Source: an uncultured Lachnospiraceae bacterium (GTDB lineage Bacteria > Bacillota_A > Clostridia > Lachnospirales > Lachnospiraceae). Taken from it: a stretch of DNA of 7,269 nucleotides. Position numbers and translations under genes: made by a program. Below, piece by piece: positions 1-6,963 of the stretch (position 1 is the stretch's first letter; every line of letters begins with the position of its first letter). The stretch is taken from positions 1 through 7,269 of the forward strand of contig CAJUFW010000153.1 of assembly GCA_910585655.1 (NCBI GenBank), given 5' to 3'. The notes under the pieces were generated by a model. It had not been told where the DNA came from. It did not search any database and worked only from the letters and a program-made list of their open reading frames with translations.

Positions 1-46
1 GTGTTACGGACTTTCACCGATTAGATTGCGCCCATACTGGGCGCAC
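1..46 (-). mobile_element. 5' end of a probable class C group II intron, cut by the left edge
   Basis: Read on the minus strand from position 46, the sequence starts GTGCGCCCAGTATGGGCGC and continues through a GGTGAAAGTCC stretch at about 18-8. GUGYG is the group II intron 5' splice-site consensus. A small G/C-rich hairpin (27-34 paired with 38-45) followed closely by a GTGAAAGTCC-like segment is the layout I know from the domain I start of bacterial class C introns. The location supports this: class C introns typically insert just 3' of intrinsic terminators in the same orientation, and here the putative intron starts one base after the U-tract of the GH13 terminator. The ribozyme body and any reverse transcriptase or maturase would lie left of the window. 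Whether the intron is complete cannot be seen. Confidence 0.72.
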
Positions 47-47
47 C

Positions 48-89
48 AAAAAAAAGGAGACCGCCTTAGTCAAGGCAGTCTCCTTTTTT
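48..89 (-). terminator. Intrinsic terminator after the GH13 gene, bidirectional in form
   Basis: A long stem pairs 50-67 with 72-89 around the loop at 68-71. It has a GGAGAC/GTCTCC core, a GCCTT/AAGGC top and one C-A mismatch (62/77). On the minus strand it ends in eight U residues (complement of A at 48-55), 22 nt beyond the stop codon of the amylase-family gene. The plus strand also shows a T run (84-89), so it could stop transcription from either side. It probably served as the landing site of the adjacent group II intron. Confidence 0.92.
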
Positions 90-112
90 AAACTTCTCCC
101 TGCAATCTCTAT

Positions 113-1804
113 CTAGCGGAAGCTTTTGATCCACGCAATCAGGGAATCATGATAAACATTTTCCCTGACATCCCGTCTCATCTGATCCGTTACCGGACCG
201 TTCTTTTCCATAATCGCCAAAATTGCTTCCTGCAGTCCGGCAATTCTGCCCTCTTCATACTGCCTGCTGTGTTCCGGGTCTGACGCGTCCTTTTCCTCTG
301 GCTGCTTGGTCGGTTTGGCTGGCTCTGCTTCCTCGGTCTTTTCTACCTTCTGTTCCCTGACCTCTTCTACTGTCGTTTTTTCTTCTTTTTGGATCGGCTC
401 GTTTTGTATCACAGCCTCTGCCAGTTTCCCGATTCCCTCTGGTAAGGATGCTTCGTCTGTTACCGGAATCCAGATATCGCCGCTGTTGGCTCTTACGTTG
501 ACCACTAAATTGCCGCCGTTGACTGAAACCCGCTCCCCCGACAATGCTCCTACATATTCGCTGACGGAACCAGCCGGCAGCGTCATCACAAAATCACTGG
601 TATCGTTGTTGACTGTAACCAGTACGGAAGTTCCTTCGTAATTCCTGGAAAACGCATACTGCCGATTTCTTAAAAGCAGTTCCCGGTAATCCCCATAAGA
701 AAGCGCTGGTGTCGTCTGACGGATCTTTCCTAACGCCGCAATCAACTTTGTCAACGGATTTTTTTCGATTGCATCCGCATAATCGGTAAGCGTCAGGGCA
801 GGTCGCAGAGAATCGTCAGAATAACGTTCCTTTTTCCCCTCGATTCCAAATTCAGATCCATAATAAACAGACGGCACACCCGGCAGCGTATAAAGTAAAA
901 TGTGTACCGGGGTAATATGCGCTTTTTCAGTCAGCTTCGTATAGATCCGCTCTACATCATGATTGTCCACAAAATTGTAAAGCTTTAGACCGTCCGAGTG
1001 ACCTCCACCCATATCATACAGCCGTTTGACCGTATGGGCAATTTCAAAATAATTGTGGTCGTTATGCCCTGAATAGAGCGCCTTGTGCAGATGATAATTG
1101 GTTACGGAATGTAACGTTCCCTCGTTTACCCAACGGTTATAGTCTCCATGGATCACCTCGCCCATCAGCCAGAAATCCCGTTTTACTTCATTCGCTACTC
1201 GCCGTAAGGTCTGCATATAGCCAAAGTCCAGCACGTCCGCTGCATCCAGCCGGATTCCGTCAATGTCAAATTCCGATACCCAAAAGCGGATCACATCACA
1301 AATATAATTTCGTACCTCTTGATTTCCCTGGTTTAACTTTGCCAGCAGATCATAGCCGCCCCAATTCTGATAAGAAAATCCATCGTTAAATTGATTATTC
1401 CCCCAGAAATTTACATTGCAGTACCAGTCCTTATAAAATGAATGCTCTCTGTTTTTCTTGATATCCTGGAAGGCAAAAAAATCCCGCCCCGTATGGTTGA
1501 ACACCCCGTCTAAAATCACACGGATACCCTCTTTGTGGCACCTTGCTACAAACTCCGTCAAATCCTCATTCGTCCCCAGACGGCTGTCCAGCTTTTTATA
1601 ATCAGTCGTTTCATACCCATGTCCCACTGATTCAAACAATGGACCTATATAAATAGCGTTACAGCCCAGTTCCTTTATATGGGTAATCCATGGAAACAGC
1701 GTACGCAACCGCGGCTCCGGCGTTCCGTAAGTATTCTGTTTTGGCGCTCCTGTCAGCCCTAATGGGTAAATGTGGTAAAAAACTGCTTCATCATACCATG
1801 CCAT
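113..1804 (-). CDS. GH13 alpha-amylase family glycoside hydrolase (intracellular maltodextrin-type) with C-terminal extension
   Basis: The 563-residue product is a retaining alpha-glucan hydrolase of family GH13, likely acting on alpha-1,4 links of maltodextrins or cyclodextrins in the cytoplasm, as there is no signal peptide. All four GH13 regions are intact: DGVFNH (99-104), GIRLDAAD with nucleophile D187, GEV with acid/base E216, and FVDNHD with transition-state stabiliser D283. The (beta/alpha)8 barrel begins at once (AVFYHIYPLGL, 7-17), so the N-terminal beta domain of classical neopullulanases and cyclomaltodextrinases is missing. A beta-rich domain C spans roughly 385-448. Then comes a Glu/Lys/Thr/Pro-rich linker (about 468-512) and a compact predicted helical tail (about 515-563), which I do not recognise. 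The start at MAWYDEA is set by AGGAGGAGG nine nt upstream. A start nine codons earlier would place the ribosome site inside the gene. Own promoter upstream, terminator downstream. Exact specificity (amylase, neopullulanase or maltogenic) cannot be told. Confidence 0.93.
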   Translation of the reverse strand: MAWYDEAVFYHIYPLGLTGAPKQNTYGTPEPRLRTLFPWITHIKELGCNAIYIGPLFESVGHGYETTDYKKLDSRLGTNEDLTEFVARCHKEGIRVILDGVFNHTGRDFFAFQDIKKNREHSFYKDWYCNVNFWGNNQFNDGFSYQNWGGYDLLAKLNQGNQEVRNYICDVIRFWVSEFDIDGIRLDAADVLDFGYMQTLRRVANEVKRDFWLMGEVIHGDYNRWVNEGTLHSVTNYHLHKALYSGHNDHNYFEIAHTVKRLYDMGGGHSDGLKLYNFVDNHDVERIYTKLTEKAHITPVHILLYTLPGVPSVYYGSEFGIEGKKERYSDDSLRPALTLTDYADAIEKNPLTKLIAALGKIRQTTPALSYGDYRELLLRNRQYAFSRNYEGTSVLVTVNNDTSDFVMTLPAGSVSEYVGALSGERVSVNGGNLVVNVRANSGDIWIPVTDEASLPEGIGKLAEAVIQNEPIQKEEKTTVEEVREQKVEKTEEAEPAKPTKQPEEKDASDPEHSRQYEEGRIAGLQEAILAIMEKNGPVTDQMRRDVRENVYHDSLIAWIKSFR

Positions 1805-1813
1805 GTTAAGATT

Positions 1814-1822
1814 CCTCCTCCT
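1814..1822 (-). promoter_or_regulatory. Ribosome binding site fixing the GH13 start
   Basis: AGGAGGAGG on the minus strand, nine nt before the ATG at 1804. It excludes the in-frame upstream ATG at 1831, whose extra codons (MAYRRRNLN) are simply the translation of the leader and this site. Confidence 0.9.
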
Positions 1823-1824
1823 GT

Positions 1825-1841
1825 AAGCCATAAAATGGCTT
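1825..1841 (-). other. Hairpin in the GH13 leader next to the ribosome site
   Basis: AAGCCAT and ATGGCTT pair perfectly (7 bp) around a three-base loop, ending two nt before the Shine-Dalgarno sequence. A second AAGCC lies just upstream in the transcript (complement of 1843-1847) and could pair with the same GGCTT, giving two mutually exclusive stems. No U-tract follows, so it is not a terminator of the preceding ATPase gene. It may affect mRNA stability or translation; that role is inference. Confidence 0.55.
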
Positions 1842-1859
1842 CGGCTTATTTTAATATTG

Positions 1860-1888
1860 ATTATACTCTATATCACGCGATTAGACAA
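1860..1888 (-). promoter_or_regulatory. Sigma-A-type promoter of the GH13 gene
   Basis: A perfect TATAAT -10 box (complement of 1860-1865) lies 17 bp from TTGTCT (complement of 1883-1888; 4 of 6 consensus bases). The -35 box is inside the last codons of the ATPase gene and the -10 box just past its stop. Transcription would start near 1853, leaving a leader of about 48 nt made mostly of the hairpin and ribosome site. I found no convincing cre (CcpA) operator here. Confidence 0.75.
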
Positions 1889-3097
1889 ATGATTTTTCAT
1901 AACAGACATATCATATAAAAAATCCGCTAAATGCACAATCTTGACGCCGTTGATATTGCCAGCAGCAAGTTCATCAAGCGTTACTACATACTTTGGATAG
2001 TGGTCTTTGATTTCAAGTAGATTGGAAACCTCACGGTCGGATTCTTCAGGCAAATTACGGCATACCTGTACATAGATACGCTCATCACGCCGTACTGCCA
2101 CAAAGTCGATTTCTTTCGTTTCGTTCTTACCAATATATACCTCATAGCCTTTTCTACGAAGCTCAAAATACACTATATTTTCAAGCATAGCCGCAACAAA
2201 CTTAGGATGAAAGCCCATCACACAATATTTCAGAGAAGCATCGGCAAGATAAAATTTCTCCTGTGTCTTCAACACGGATTTTCCTTGCAAGTCGTATCGC
2301 CTACAGCGGTAGATCACAAAGGCTTTCTCCAGCCATTCCAGATAGTTATATATCGATTCCACCGAAAGAGAATGCCCTTCACTTTTCAGAAACTTTACGA
2401 TAGCGTTTGCAGAAAAAGTTTTGCCGACATTTTCAACGATATATCTCACAACACGATTAAATAGATCAAAGTTTGTAACATTATGTCGTTTTGTTATATC
2501 ACTGGTAATAACGGAATTGTAAATACCCTCAACAATCTGATACGCTGTACCCTCATCAAAATTACTCAGAGCGACGATAGGAAAACCACCCATGCGAATA
2601 TACTCGTTCAAAAGATCTTTTGGCGCGTGTTCGCTTGTCTTTTTAAATTCCATATATTCAGCAAAGGACAATGTAAATACAGGAATAGAGATATACCGTC
2701 CCGTCAGATAGGTGGATATTTCACTTGACATCAGCTTGGAATTGGAACCGGTCACATAGATGTCTGTGTTGGCATTTTCAAGCAAGCTGTTGACGGCTTT
2801 TTCCCAACCTGTAATTTCCTGTACTTCATCAAGCAGAAGATAGTAGCGCTCACCGTCTGTCATGTTTTCTTTGATAGCATGATACATATCTTTGTCAGTC
2901 ATGCCGTCGTCAAAATCTTCCGAGGTATAGCGCATACTCACAATATGATCGGCGGGGATGCCGCTTTTTATCAAATCTTCCTGTAACATTTCTAAAATTG
3001 TGGATTTCCCACAGCGGCGAATACCCGCAAGAATTTTTACCAACGGAACATCACGATAAGTTTTCAACAAATCTAAATAATGGGGTCTTACGATCAT
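1868..3097 (-). CDS. AAA_14 / DUF4143 family ATP-binding protein
   Basis: The 409-residue cytoplasmic protein has the arrangement of the widespread AAA_14-DUF4143 ATPases, whose biological role is not established. Visible in order: Walker A AGIRRCGKST (24-33), Walker B YYLLLDE (85-91), a sensor-like TGSNS (116-120), a conserved TGR (132-134) followed by PVFTLSFAEY (139-148), and GGFP (170-173). A winged-helix-like stretch lies around 210-265 (NAIVKFLKSE, SIYNYLEWL). The DUF4143 end carries ENIVYFELRRKGYEV (306-320), EIDFV (329-333) and IYVQV (341-345), a pattern like a PD-(D/E)XK nuclease fold but with Q-V-C where an active enzyme would have E-x-K, so the nuclease site appears degenerate. Length is normal and no frameshift is seen. 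The ATG at 3097 follows AGGAGG by seven nt. The gene has its own promoter, is isolated from the pepF operon by a terminator, and seems more AT-rich than its neighbours, so it may be an acquired single-gene passenger. Confidence 0.93.
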   Translation of the reverse strand: MIVRPHYLDLLKTYRDVPLVKILAGIRRCGKSTILEMLQEDLIKSGIPADHIVSMRYTSEDFDDGMTDKDMYHAIKENMTDGERYYLLLDEVQEITGWEKAVNSLLENANTDIYVTGSNSKLMSSEISTYLTGRYISIPVFTLSFAEYMEFKKTSEHAPKDLLNEYIRMGGFPIVALSNFDEGTAYQIVEGIYNSVITSDITKRHNVTNFDLFNRVVRYIVENVGKTFSANAIVKFLKSEGHSLSVESIYNYLEWLEKAFVIYRCRRYDLQGKSVLKTQEKFYLADASLKYCVMGFHPKFVAAMLENIVYFELRRKGYEVYIGKNETKEIDFVAVRRDERIYVQVCRNLPEESDREVSNLLEIKDHYPKYVVTLDELAAGNINGVKIVHLADFLYDMSVMKNHLSNRVI

Positions 3098-3104
3098 AAT
3101 ATCG

Positions 3105-3110
3105 CCTCCT
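3105..3110 (-). promoter_or_regulatory. Ribosome binding site of the ATPase gene
   Basis: AGGAGG inside AAAGGAGGCGAT, seven nt before ATG. This extended match to the 16S 3' end supports the start at 3097. Confidence 0.88.
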
Positions 3111-3118
3111 TTATTACT

Positions 3119-3147
3119 AATATACCCAAAAACTTTTGTATATTCAA
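3119..3147 (-). promoter_or_regulatory. Sigma-A-type promoter of the ATPase gene
   Basis: TTGAAT (complement of 3142-3147, 4 of 6 consensus bases) and TATATT (complement of 3119-3124, 5 of 6) are separated by exactly 17 bp. The expected start near 3112 gives a leader of only about 15 nt, almost all ribosome site. The stretch from here to the pepF terminator (3148-3205) is AT-rich and shows nothing else I can name. Confidence 0.7.
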
Positions 3148-3205
3148 TAGTTTTTGCTGAAATTTCATAAATAAAAATCCTGCCTGGAGAACTTTCCTAT
3201 CCTAC

Positions 3206-3255
3206 AAAAAAGGCTGTGAAAACCGGAGTTTTTAAACCCCTATTTTTTCACAGCC
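3206..3255 (-). terminator. Intrinsic terminator of the pepF operon
   Basis: An 11-bp outer stem (3212-3222 paired with 3245-3255; GGCTGTGAAAA on the plus strand) is topped, after an internal loop, by a smaller stem (3225-3230 with 3235-3240, one mismatch). On the minus strand a run of six U residues follows (complement of A at 3206-3211). It lies about 55 nt after the stop codon of the second peptidase gene and separates the peptidase unit from the ATPase promoter. Confidence 0.85.
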
Positions 3256-3263
3256 CTGTAGCA

Positions 3264-3291
3264 AACACGGTTGCCGGACGGCAGCCGTGTT
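3264..3291 (-). other. GC-rich 3'-UTR hairpin after pepF
   Basis: AACACGG and CCGTGTT pair, and the stem continues through a T-G wobble to TGCCG/CGGCA with a tiny loop, about 13 pairs in all. It lies 18 nt after the peptidase stop codon. No U-tract follows on the minus strand, so it is probably not the main terminator. It could be an exonuclease barrier protecting the 3' end. A T-rich stretch follows on the plus strand, but no plus-strand gene is present to use it. Confidence 0.6.
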
Positions 3292-3309
3292 CTTATTTAA
3301 TTCTTTTGG

Positions 3310-5109
3310 TTATGCCATCAGACCTTCTAATTCCTCCACCAGTCCGGCAAAGACATCCAAAGCAGACTGGATCGGCGCCTTGGTCGTCATATCCACTCCG
3401 GCAATCTTTAACAGCTCTACCGGAGCGTCGGTGCAGCCGCTGGATAAAAATTCCAAATAAGCCTTTACAGCCGGCTCTCCTTCTGCCAAAATCTGCTTGG
3501 CAATGGAAACTGCCGCACAGAAGCCGGAAGCATACTGATACATATAGAAATTATAATAAAAATGCGGAATCCTCGCCCATTCAATCGCGATCTCCGGATC
3601 GGATACCATATCCGGTCCATAATATTCCTCATTCAGTCGATAATAAACCTTCTTTAGAGCTTCTGCCGTCAGGCTTTCGCCTCGCTCTGCCATCGCGTTT
3701 GTCTCAATTTCAAACTCTGAGAGCATCATCTGACGGAATACTGTTCCCTTAAAGCTGTCTAAGTAGTGGTTGATCAAATACGCACGTTCCTTTTTATCCT
3801 CGGTGCGTGCCAGCAGATACTCCATCAACAGTACTTCATTGACCGTAGAAGCTACTTCGGCGACAAACATCGTATAGTTTGAGTTTAAATATGACTGGTT
3901 TTCATCGGAAAAATAGGAATGCAGAGCATGTCCCATTTCATGCGCCAAGGTAAATTGCTCCTCTAACGTCCCGGCATAATTTAACAGCACAAACGGATGA
4001 ACCCGGTACGGTCCTCCGGAATATGCGCCGCTGACCTTACCTTCATTCTCATAGATATCAATCCAGCGGTTGGCAAAGCCTTCTTTTAAAATGCTGGTAT
4101 AACGCTCTCCGAGCGGCTCCAAAGCAGCCAGCACGGTTTCTTTTGCCTGTTCAAACGGAATCTCCACTGCTACATCCGCTACAATCGGCGTATAAATATC
4201 ATACATATGCAGCTCGTCTACGCCCAGACATTTCTTTCTTAACCGTACATAACGGTGCAGGCTTGAAAGGTTGTCGTGCATCGCCGCAATCAGGTTCTGG
4301 CAGACAGCCGGAAGGACATTGTTCTGCGTCACGGCAGCTTCTAAGGTCGAACCGTAATGCCTGGCTTTCGCCTGGAAAATCAACTGCTTTACCTGACCGC
4401 TGTACGCTGCTGCCAACGTATTCTGAAACTGTTCATACGTATGGTAAAAGGCTTCAAACGTCTTCTTTCTCACCCGGCGGTTCGGGCTTTCCAAGAGCGG
4501 TATAAAACGTCCGTGAGTAATCCGCACCCGTTCTCCGTCTGCATCCTCAACTTCCGGGAACTTTACGTCGGCGTTGTTAAACATCGAAAAAATATGTTCC
4601 GGGGTATTTCCCATCTCTCCGGCAGAAGCCAACAGCGCCTCCTGCTCCTCGGACAGCACATGCTCCTTTAACCGCCGAATGTTATAAATCGTATTCCGGA
4701 AGTACTCCAGATCCGGCAGCTCCTGATACCAGGCTGTCAAAGTTTCTTCCGGAATCTGAATGATTTCCGGCTCGAAAAAAGCAATCTGACTCTGATATTC
4801 TACCTCTAACGAGAGCATACTCTGCGCTCTAGCCTGATTTTCGGTATTGGCAGAATCCACATCGCTGCATAGACTCGTATAGCTAAAGCCCCAGTTCATT
4901 CTACGTCGGATTCCCTCATACAACTTTAAGGCGTTGTACAGCATTTCCGCACTTTCTCCCAGCCTGCCCTTTCGCTGCGCCAGCTCTCCCGATAGTTCTC
5001 TGACTTCTTTCGTCTCCTTCTCCCAGGCGGTCAGATCCGGATAAATATCCTCGACTGCCCAAGTATGCTCTACCGGAACTTCACTTCTTTTTGGTAATTC
5101 TTTTGCCAT
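3310..5109 (-). CDS. pepF: Oligoendopeptidase F, second copy of a tandem pair
   Basis: This 599-residue cytoplasmic zinc metallopeptidase of family M3B cleaves internal bonds in short oligopeptides. Its length is typical of PepF. The zinc site is complete: HEMGH at 390-394 (ligands H390 and H394, catalytic E391) and the third ligand E418 in FVAEVAST. The C-terminal substrate-binding signature IPHFYYNFYMYQYASG lies at 514-529. The N-terminal helical lobe covers roughly 1-200. No signal peptide or membrane segment is seen. The ATG at 5109 follows a weaker ribosome site (AAGAGGAAGAG, GAGG core nine nt upstream). It begins MAKELPKRSEV exactly like the gene before it. Only 34 nt separate it from that gene's stop, so the two are almost certainly co-transcribed. 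The copies align without gaps at about 67% identity (my hand count: 400 of 598), so this is an old duplication, and both copies look functional. Confidence 0.96.
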   Translation of the reverse strand: MAKELPKRSEVPVEHTWAVEDIYPDLTAWEKETKEVRELSGELAQRKGRLGESAEMLYNALKLYEGIRRRMNWGFSYTSLCSDVDSANTENQARAQSMLSLEVEYQSQIAFFEPEIIQIPEETLTAWYQELPDLEYFRNTIYNIRRLKEHVLSEEQEALLASAGEMGNTPEHIFSMFNNADVKFPEVEDADGERVRITHGRFIPLLESPNRRVRKKTFEAFYHTYEQFQNTLAAAYSGQVKQLIFQAKARHYGSTLEAAVTQNNVLPAVCQNLIAAMHDNLSSLHRYVRLRKKCLGVDELHMYDIYTPIVADVAVEIPFEQAKETVLAALEPLGERYTSILKEGFANRWIDIYENEGKVSGAYSGGPYRVHPFVLLNYAGTLEEQFTLAHEMGHALHSYFSDENQSYLNSNYTMFVAEVASTVNEVLLMEYLLARTEDKKERAYLINHYLDSFKGTVFRQMMLSEFEIETNAMAERGESLTAEALKKVYYRLNEEYYGPDMVSDPEIAIEWARIPHFYYNFYMYQYASGFCAAVSIAKQILAEGEPAVKAYLEFLSSGCTDAPVELLKIAGVDMTTKAPIQSALDVFAGLVEELEGLMA

Positions 5110-5143
5110 TGTTCTCTTCCTCTTTTCTATTTTCCGGCTTTGT

Positions 5144-6940
5144 TTAAAGCAGCGTTTCCATTTCCTCTAACAACTCGCCAAACACATCCATCGCTGCCTG
5201 GATCGGCTCCTTCGTTGTCATATCTACACCAGCAATCTTCAACAATTCTACCGGCGCATCGGTACAGCCGCTAGAAAGGAACTTCATGTAATCTGCTACT
5301 GCAGGTTCCCCTTCCTTTAAAATCCGGCGCGCAATCGCCACGGCGGCTGAAAATCCGGTCGCATACTGATAAACATAAAAATTATAATAAAAATGCGGAA
5401 TCCTTGCCCATTCCAAAGCAATCTCCGGATCGGATATCATATCCGGACCAAAATACTTTTTATTCAGATCCCAATATACCTTATTTAAGGCATCTGCCGT
5501 CAGGCTTTCCCCACGCTCTGCCATCGCGTTGGTCAGCATTTCAAACTCGGCAAACATCGTCTGACGGTATACGGTACTCTTAAAGCAATCCATATAATAA
5601 TCAATCAAGTACGCCCGTTCCTTCTTGTCCTCCGTATGAGCAAGCAAATATTCCATCAACAGGATTTCATTACAGGTAGAAGCAACCTCTGCCACAAAAA
5701 TCTTATAGCCTGCATTTAAGAACGACTGTTTTTCATTGGAAAAATAAGAATGTAAGGAATGTCCCATCTCATGCGCCAAAGTAAACTGGGCATCCAGGGT
5801 ATTGTTGTAGTTTAGAAGGACAAACGGATGGACGCCGTAAGCTCCTGCCGAATAAGCGCCGCTTCTTTTTCCTTCGTTCTCATAAACATCCAGCCAGCGA
5901 TGTTCAAAGCCCTCTTTTAACAGACTGATATAACGCTCTCCCAACGGCGCCAGAGCAGTCAGAACGGTTTTCTTTGCTTCTTCAAACGGAATCTCCTTTG
6001 TCACCTCGGAAATCATTGGTACATAAACATCGTACATATGCAGCTCGTCCACGCCAAGACATTGCTTCCGCAGACGTACATAATGGTGCATTTTATCCAT
6101 ATTTTCATTGATGACTTCCACCAGGTTGTGATAAACCGTCGGGGAAACATTGTTTCGATCGACTGCTGCCTCTAAGGTAGAAGCATAGTTTCTGGCTTTT
6201 GCCAAAAACATTAGCTGTTTTACCTGTCCACTGTAAGCAGCCGCCAGCGTATTTTTATACTGATCGTACGTATGGTATAATCCTTCAAACGCGTCTTTTC
6301 TTACCCGACGATCGCCGCTTTCCTCCAACGGACGGAAGCGTCCATGAGTAATCCGTACGGTTTCGCCGTTTTCGTCCTCGATCTCCGGGAACTGTACATC
6401 GGCGTTGTTAAACATCGCAAAGACAGACGACGGAGTACTGGTCACTTCTCCGGCAGACGCCAAAAGCATTTCCATTTCTGCCGAAAGACGGTGTGCCTTT
6501 TGACGGCGAATCTCTTTGATCGCAATTTCATAATCGCGTAAAGCCGGCTCTTCCTGGTAAAACTGTTCCAGAACCGTCTCTTCTAACGCCAAAACTTCCG
6601 GCTCCAAGAAAGCGATTTGGCTGCCGATCCTAACCGATACCGACTGAACCTTCTGTGTCAATGCCTGATTTTCCGTATTTTTGGTATCAACATCGCTGCA
6701 ACGGCTGGCATAATTGCCTGTCAGACTAAGTTTTTTCCTTCCTTCCTCATACAGACGGAAAGCCTCCAAAAGCTGCGCTGCGCTCTCTCCAATCTTTCCC
6801 TGACAGGAAGCCAGCTTTGCGCCAATCTCCTTTGCTGCCTCCAGATCCTTCTCCCACGCCTGTAAATTTGGGTAAATATCCTCGACCGCCCAGGTATCCT
6901 CCACCCGGACTTCACTTCTTTTTGGTAATTCCTTTGCCAT
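5144..6940 (-). CDS. pepF: Oligoendopeptidase F, first copy of a tandem pair
   Basis: This 598-residue M3B zinc peptidase is the promoter-proximal member of the pair. It has the same role as its neighbour: endoproteolytic breakdown of oligopeptides in the cytoplasm. HEMGH is at 390-394, the third zinc ligand E418 is in FVAEVAST, and IPHFYYNFYVYQYATG is at 514-529, all intact. The start at 6940 is chosen because AGGAGG lies six nt upstream and because the protein then begins MAKELPKRSEV, aligning residue for residue with the second copy. An upstream in-frame ATG at 6973 would add 11 leader-derived residues and bury the ribosome site. Against its paralogue, residues 31-140 are only about 42% identical, while 161-598 are about 72% and 1-30 about 87%, so differences concentrate in the N-terminal lobe. 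It has the stronger ribosome site of the two. Confidence 0.96.
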   Translation of the reverse strand: MAKELPKRSEVRVEDTWAVEDIYPNLQAWEKDLEAAKEIGAKLASCQGKIGESAAQLLEAFRLYEEGRKKLSLTGNYASRCSDVDTKNTENQALTQKVQSVSVRIGSQIAFLEPEVLALEETVLEQFYQEEPALRDYEIAIKEIRRQKAHRLSAEMEMLLASAGEVTSTPSSVFAMFNNADVQFPEIEDENGETVRITHGRFRPLEESGDRRVRKDAFEGLYHTYDQYKNTLAAAYSGQVKQLMFLAKARNYASTLEAAVDRNNVSPTVYHNLVEVINENMDKMHHYVRLRKQCLGVDELHMYDVYVPMISEVTKEIPFEEAKKTVLTALAPLGERYISLLKEGFEHRWLDVYENEGKRSGAYSAGAYGVHPFVLLNYNNTLDAQFTLAHEMGHSLHSYFSNEKQSFLNAGYKIFVAEVASTCNEILLMEYLLAHTEDKKERAYLIDYYMDCFKSTVYRQTMFAEFEMLTNAMAERGESLTADALNKVYWDLNKKYFGPDMISDPEIALEWARIPHFYYNFYVYQYATGFSAAVAIARRILKEGEPAVADYMKFLSSGCTDAPVELLKIAGVDMTTKEPIQAAMDVFGELLEEMETLL

Positions 6941-6946
6941 TTCTTT

Positions 6947-6952
6947 CCTCCT
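6947..6952 (-). promoter_or_regulatory. Ribosome binding site fixing the first pepF start
   Basis: AGGAGG, six nt before the ATG at 6940. It rules out the longer reading from 6973. Confidence 0.9.
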
Positions 6953-6963
6953 ATTTAAGTTCC

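Noticed and set aside
28..47. A CGCACCA end on the plus strand resembling a tRNA 3' end
   Set aside because: No T-arm (GGTTCRA), anticodon arm or matching 5' acceptor strand is present. The minus-strand reading as a group II intron start explains the bases better.
306..641. 111-residue plus-strand open frame opposite the GH13 C-terminus
   Set aside because: Its Ser/Thr/Leu-rich composition is the antisense image of the Glu/Lys-rich linker and domain C; nothing supports translation.
1805..1831. Upstream GH13 start giving MAYRRRNLN before MAWYDEA
   Set aside because: The extra codons translate the Shine-Dalgarno sequence and leader hairpin. The real ribosome site lies nine nt before the downstream ATG.
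3216..3752. 178-residue plus-strand open frame over the pepF 3' end
   Set aside because: It starts inside the terminator hairpin and then lies antisense to the conserved peptidase C-terminus. Its Pro/Ser/Arg-rich composition is typical of an antisense shadow.
4143..4671. Plus-strand open frames antisense to the second pepF copy
   Set aside because: Low-complexity shadows of a conserved peptidase gene. No ribosome site, and a similar shadow appears opposite the paralogue at 6344-6541.
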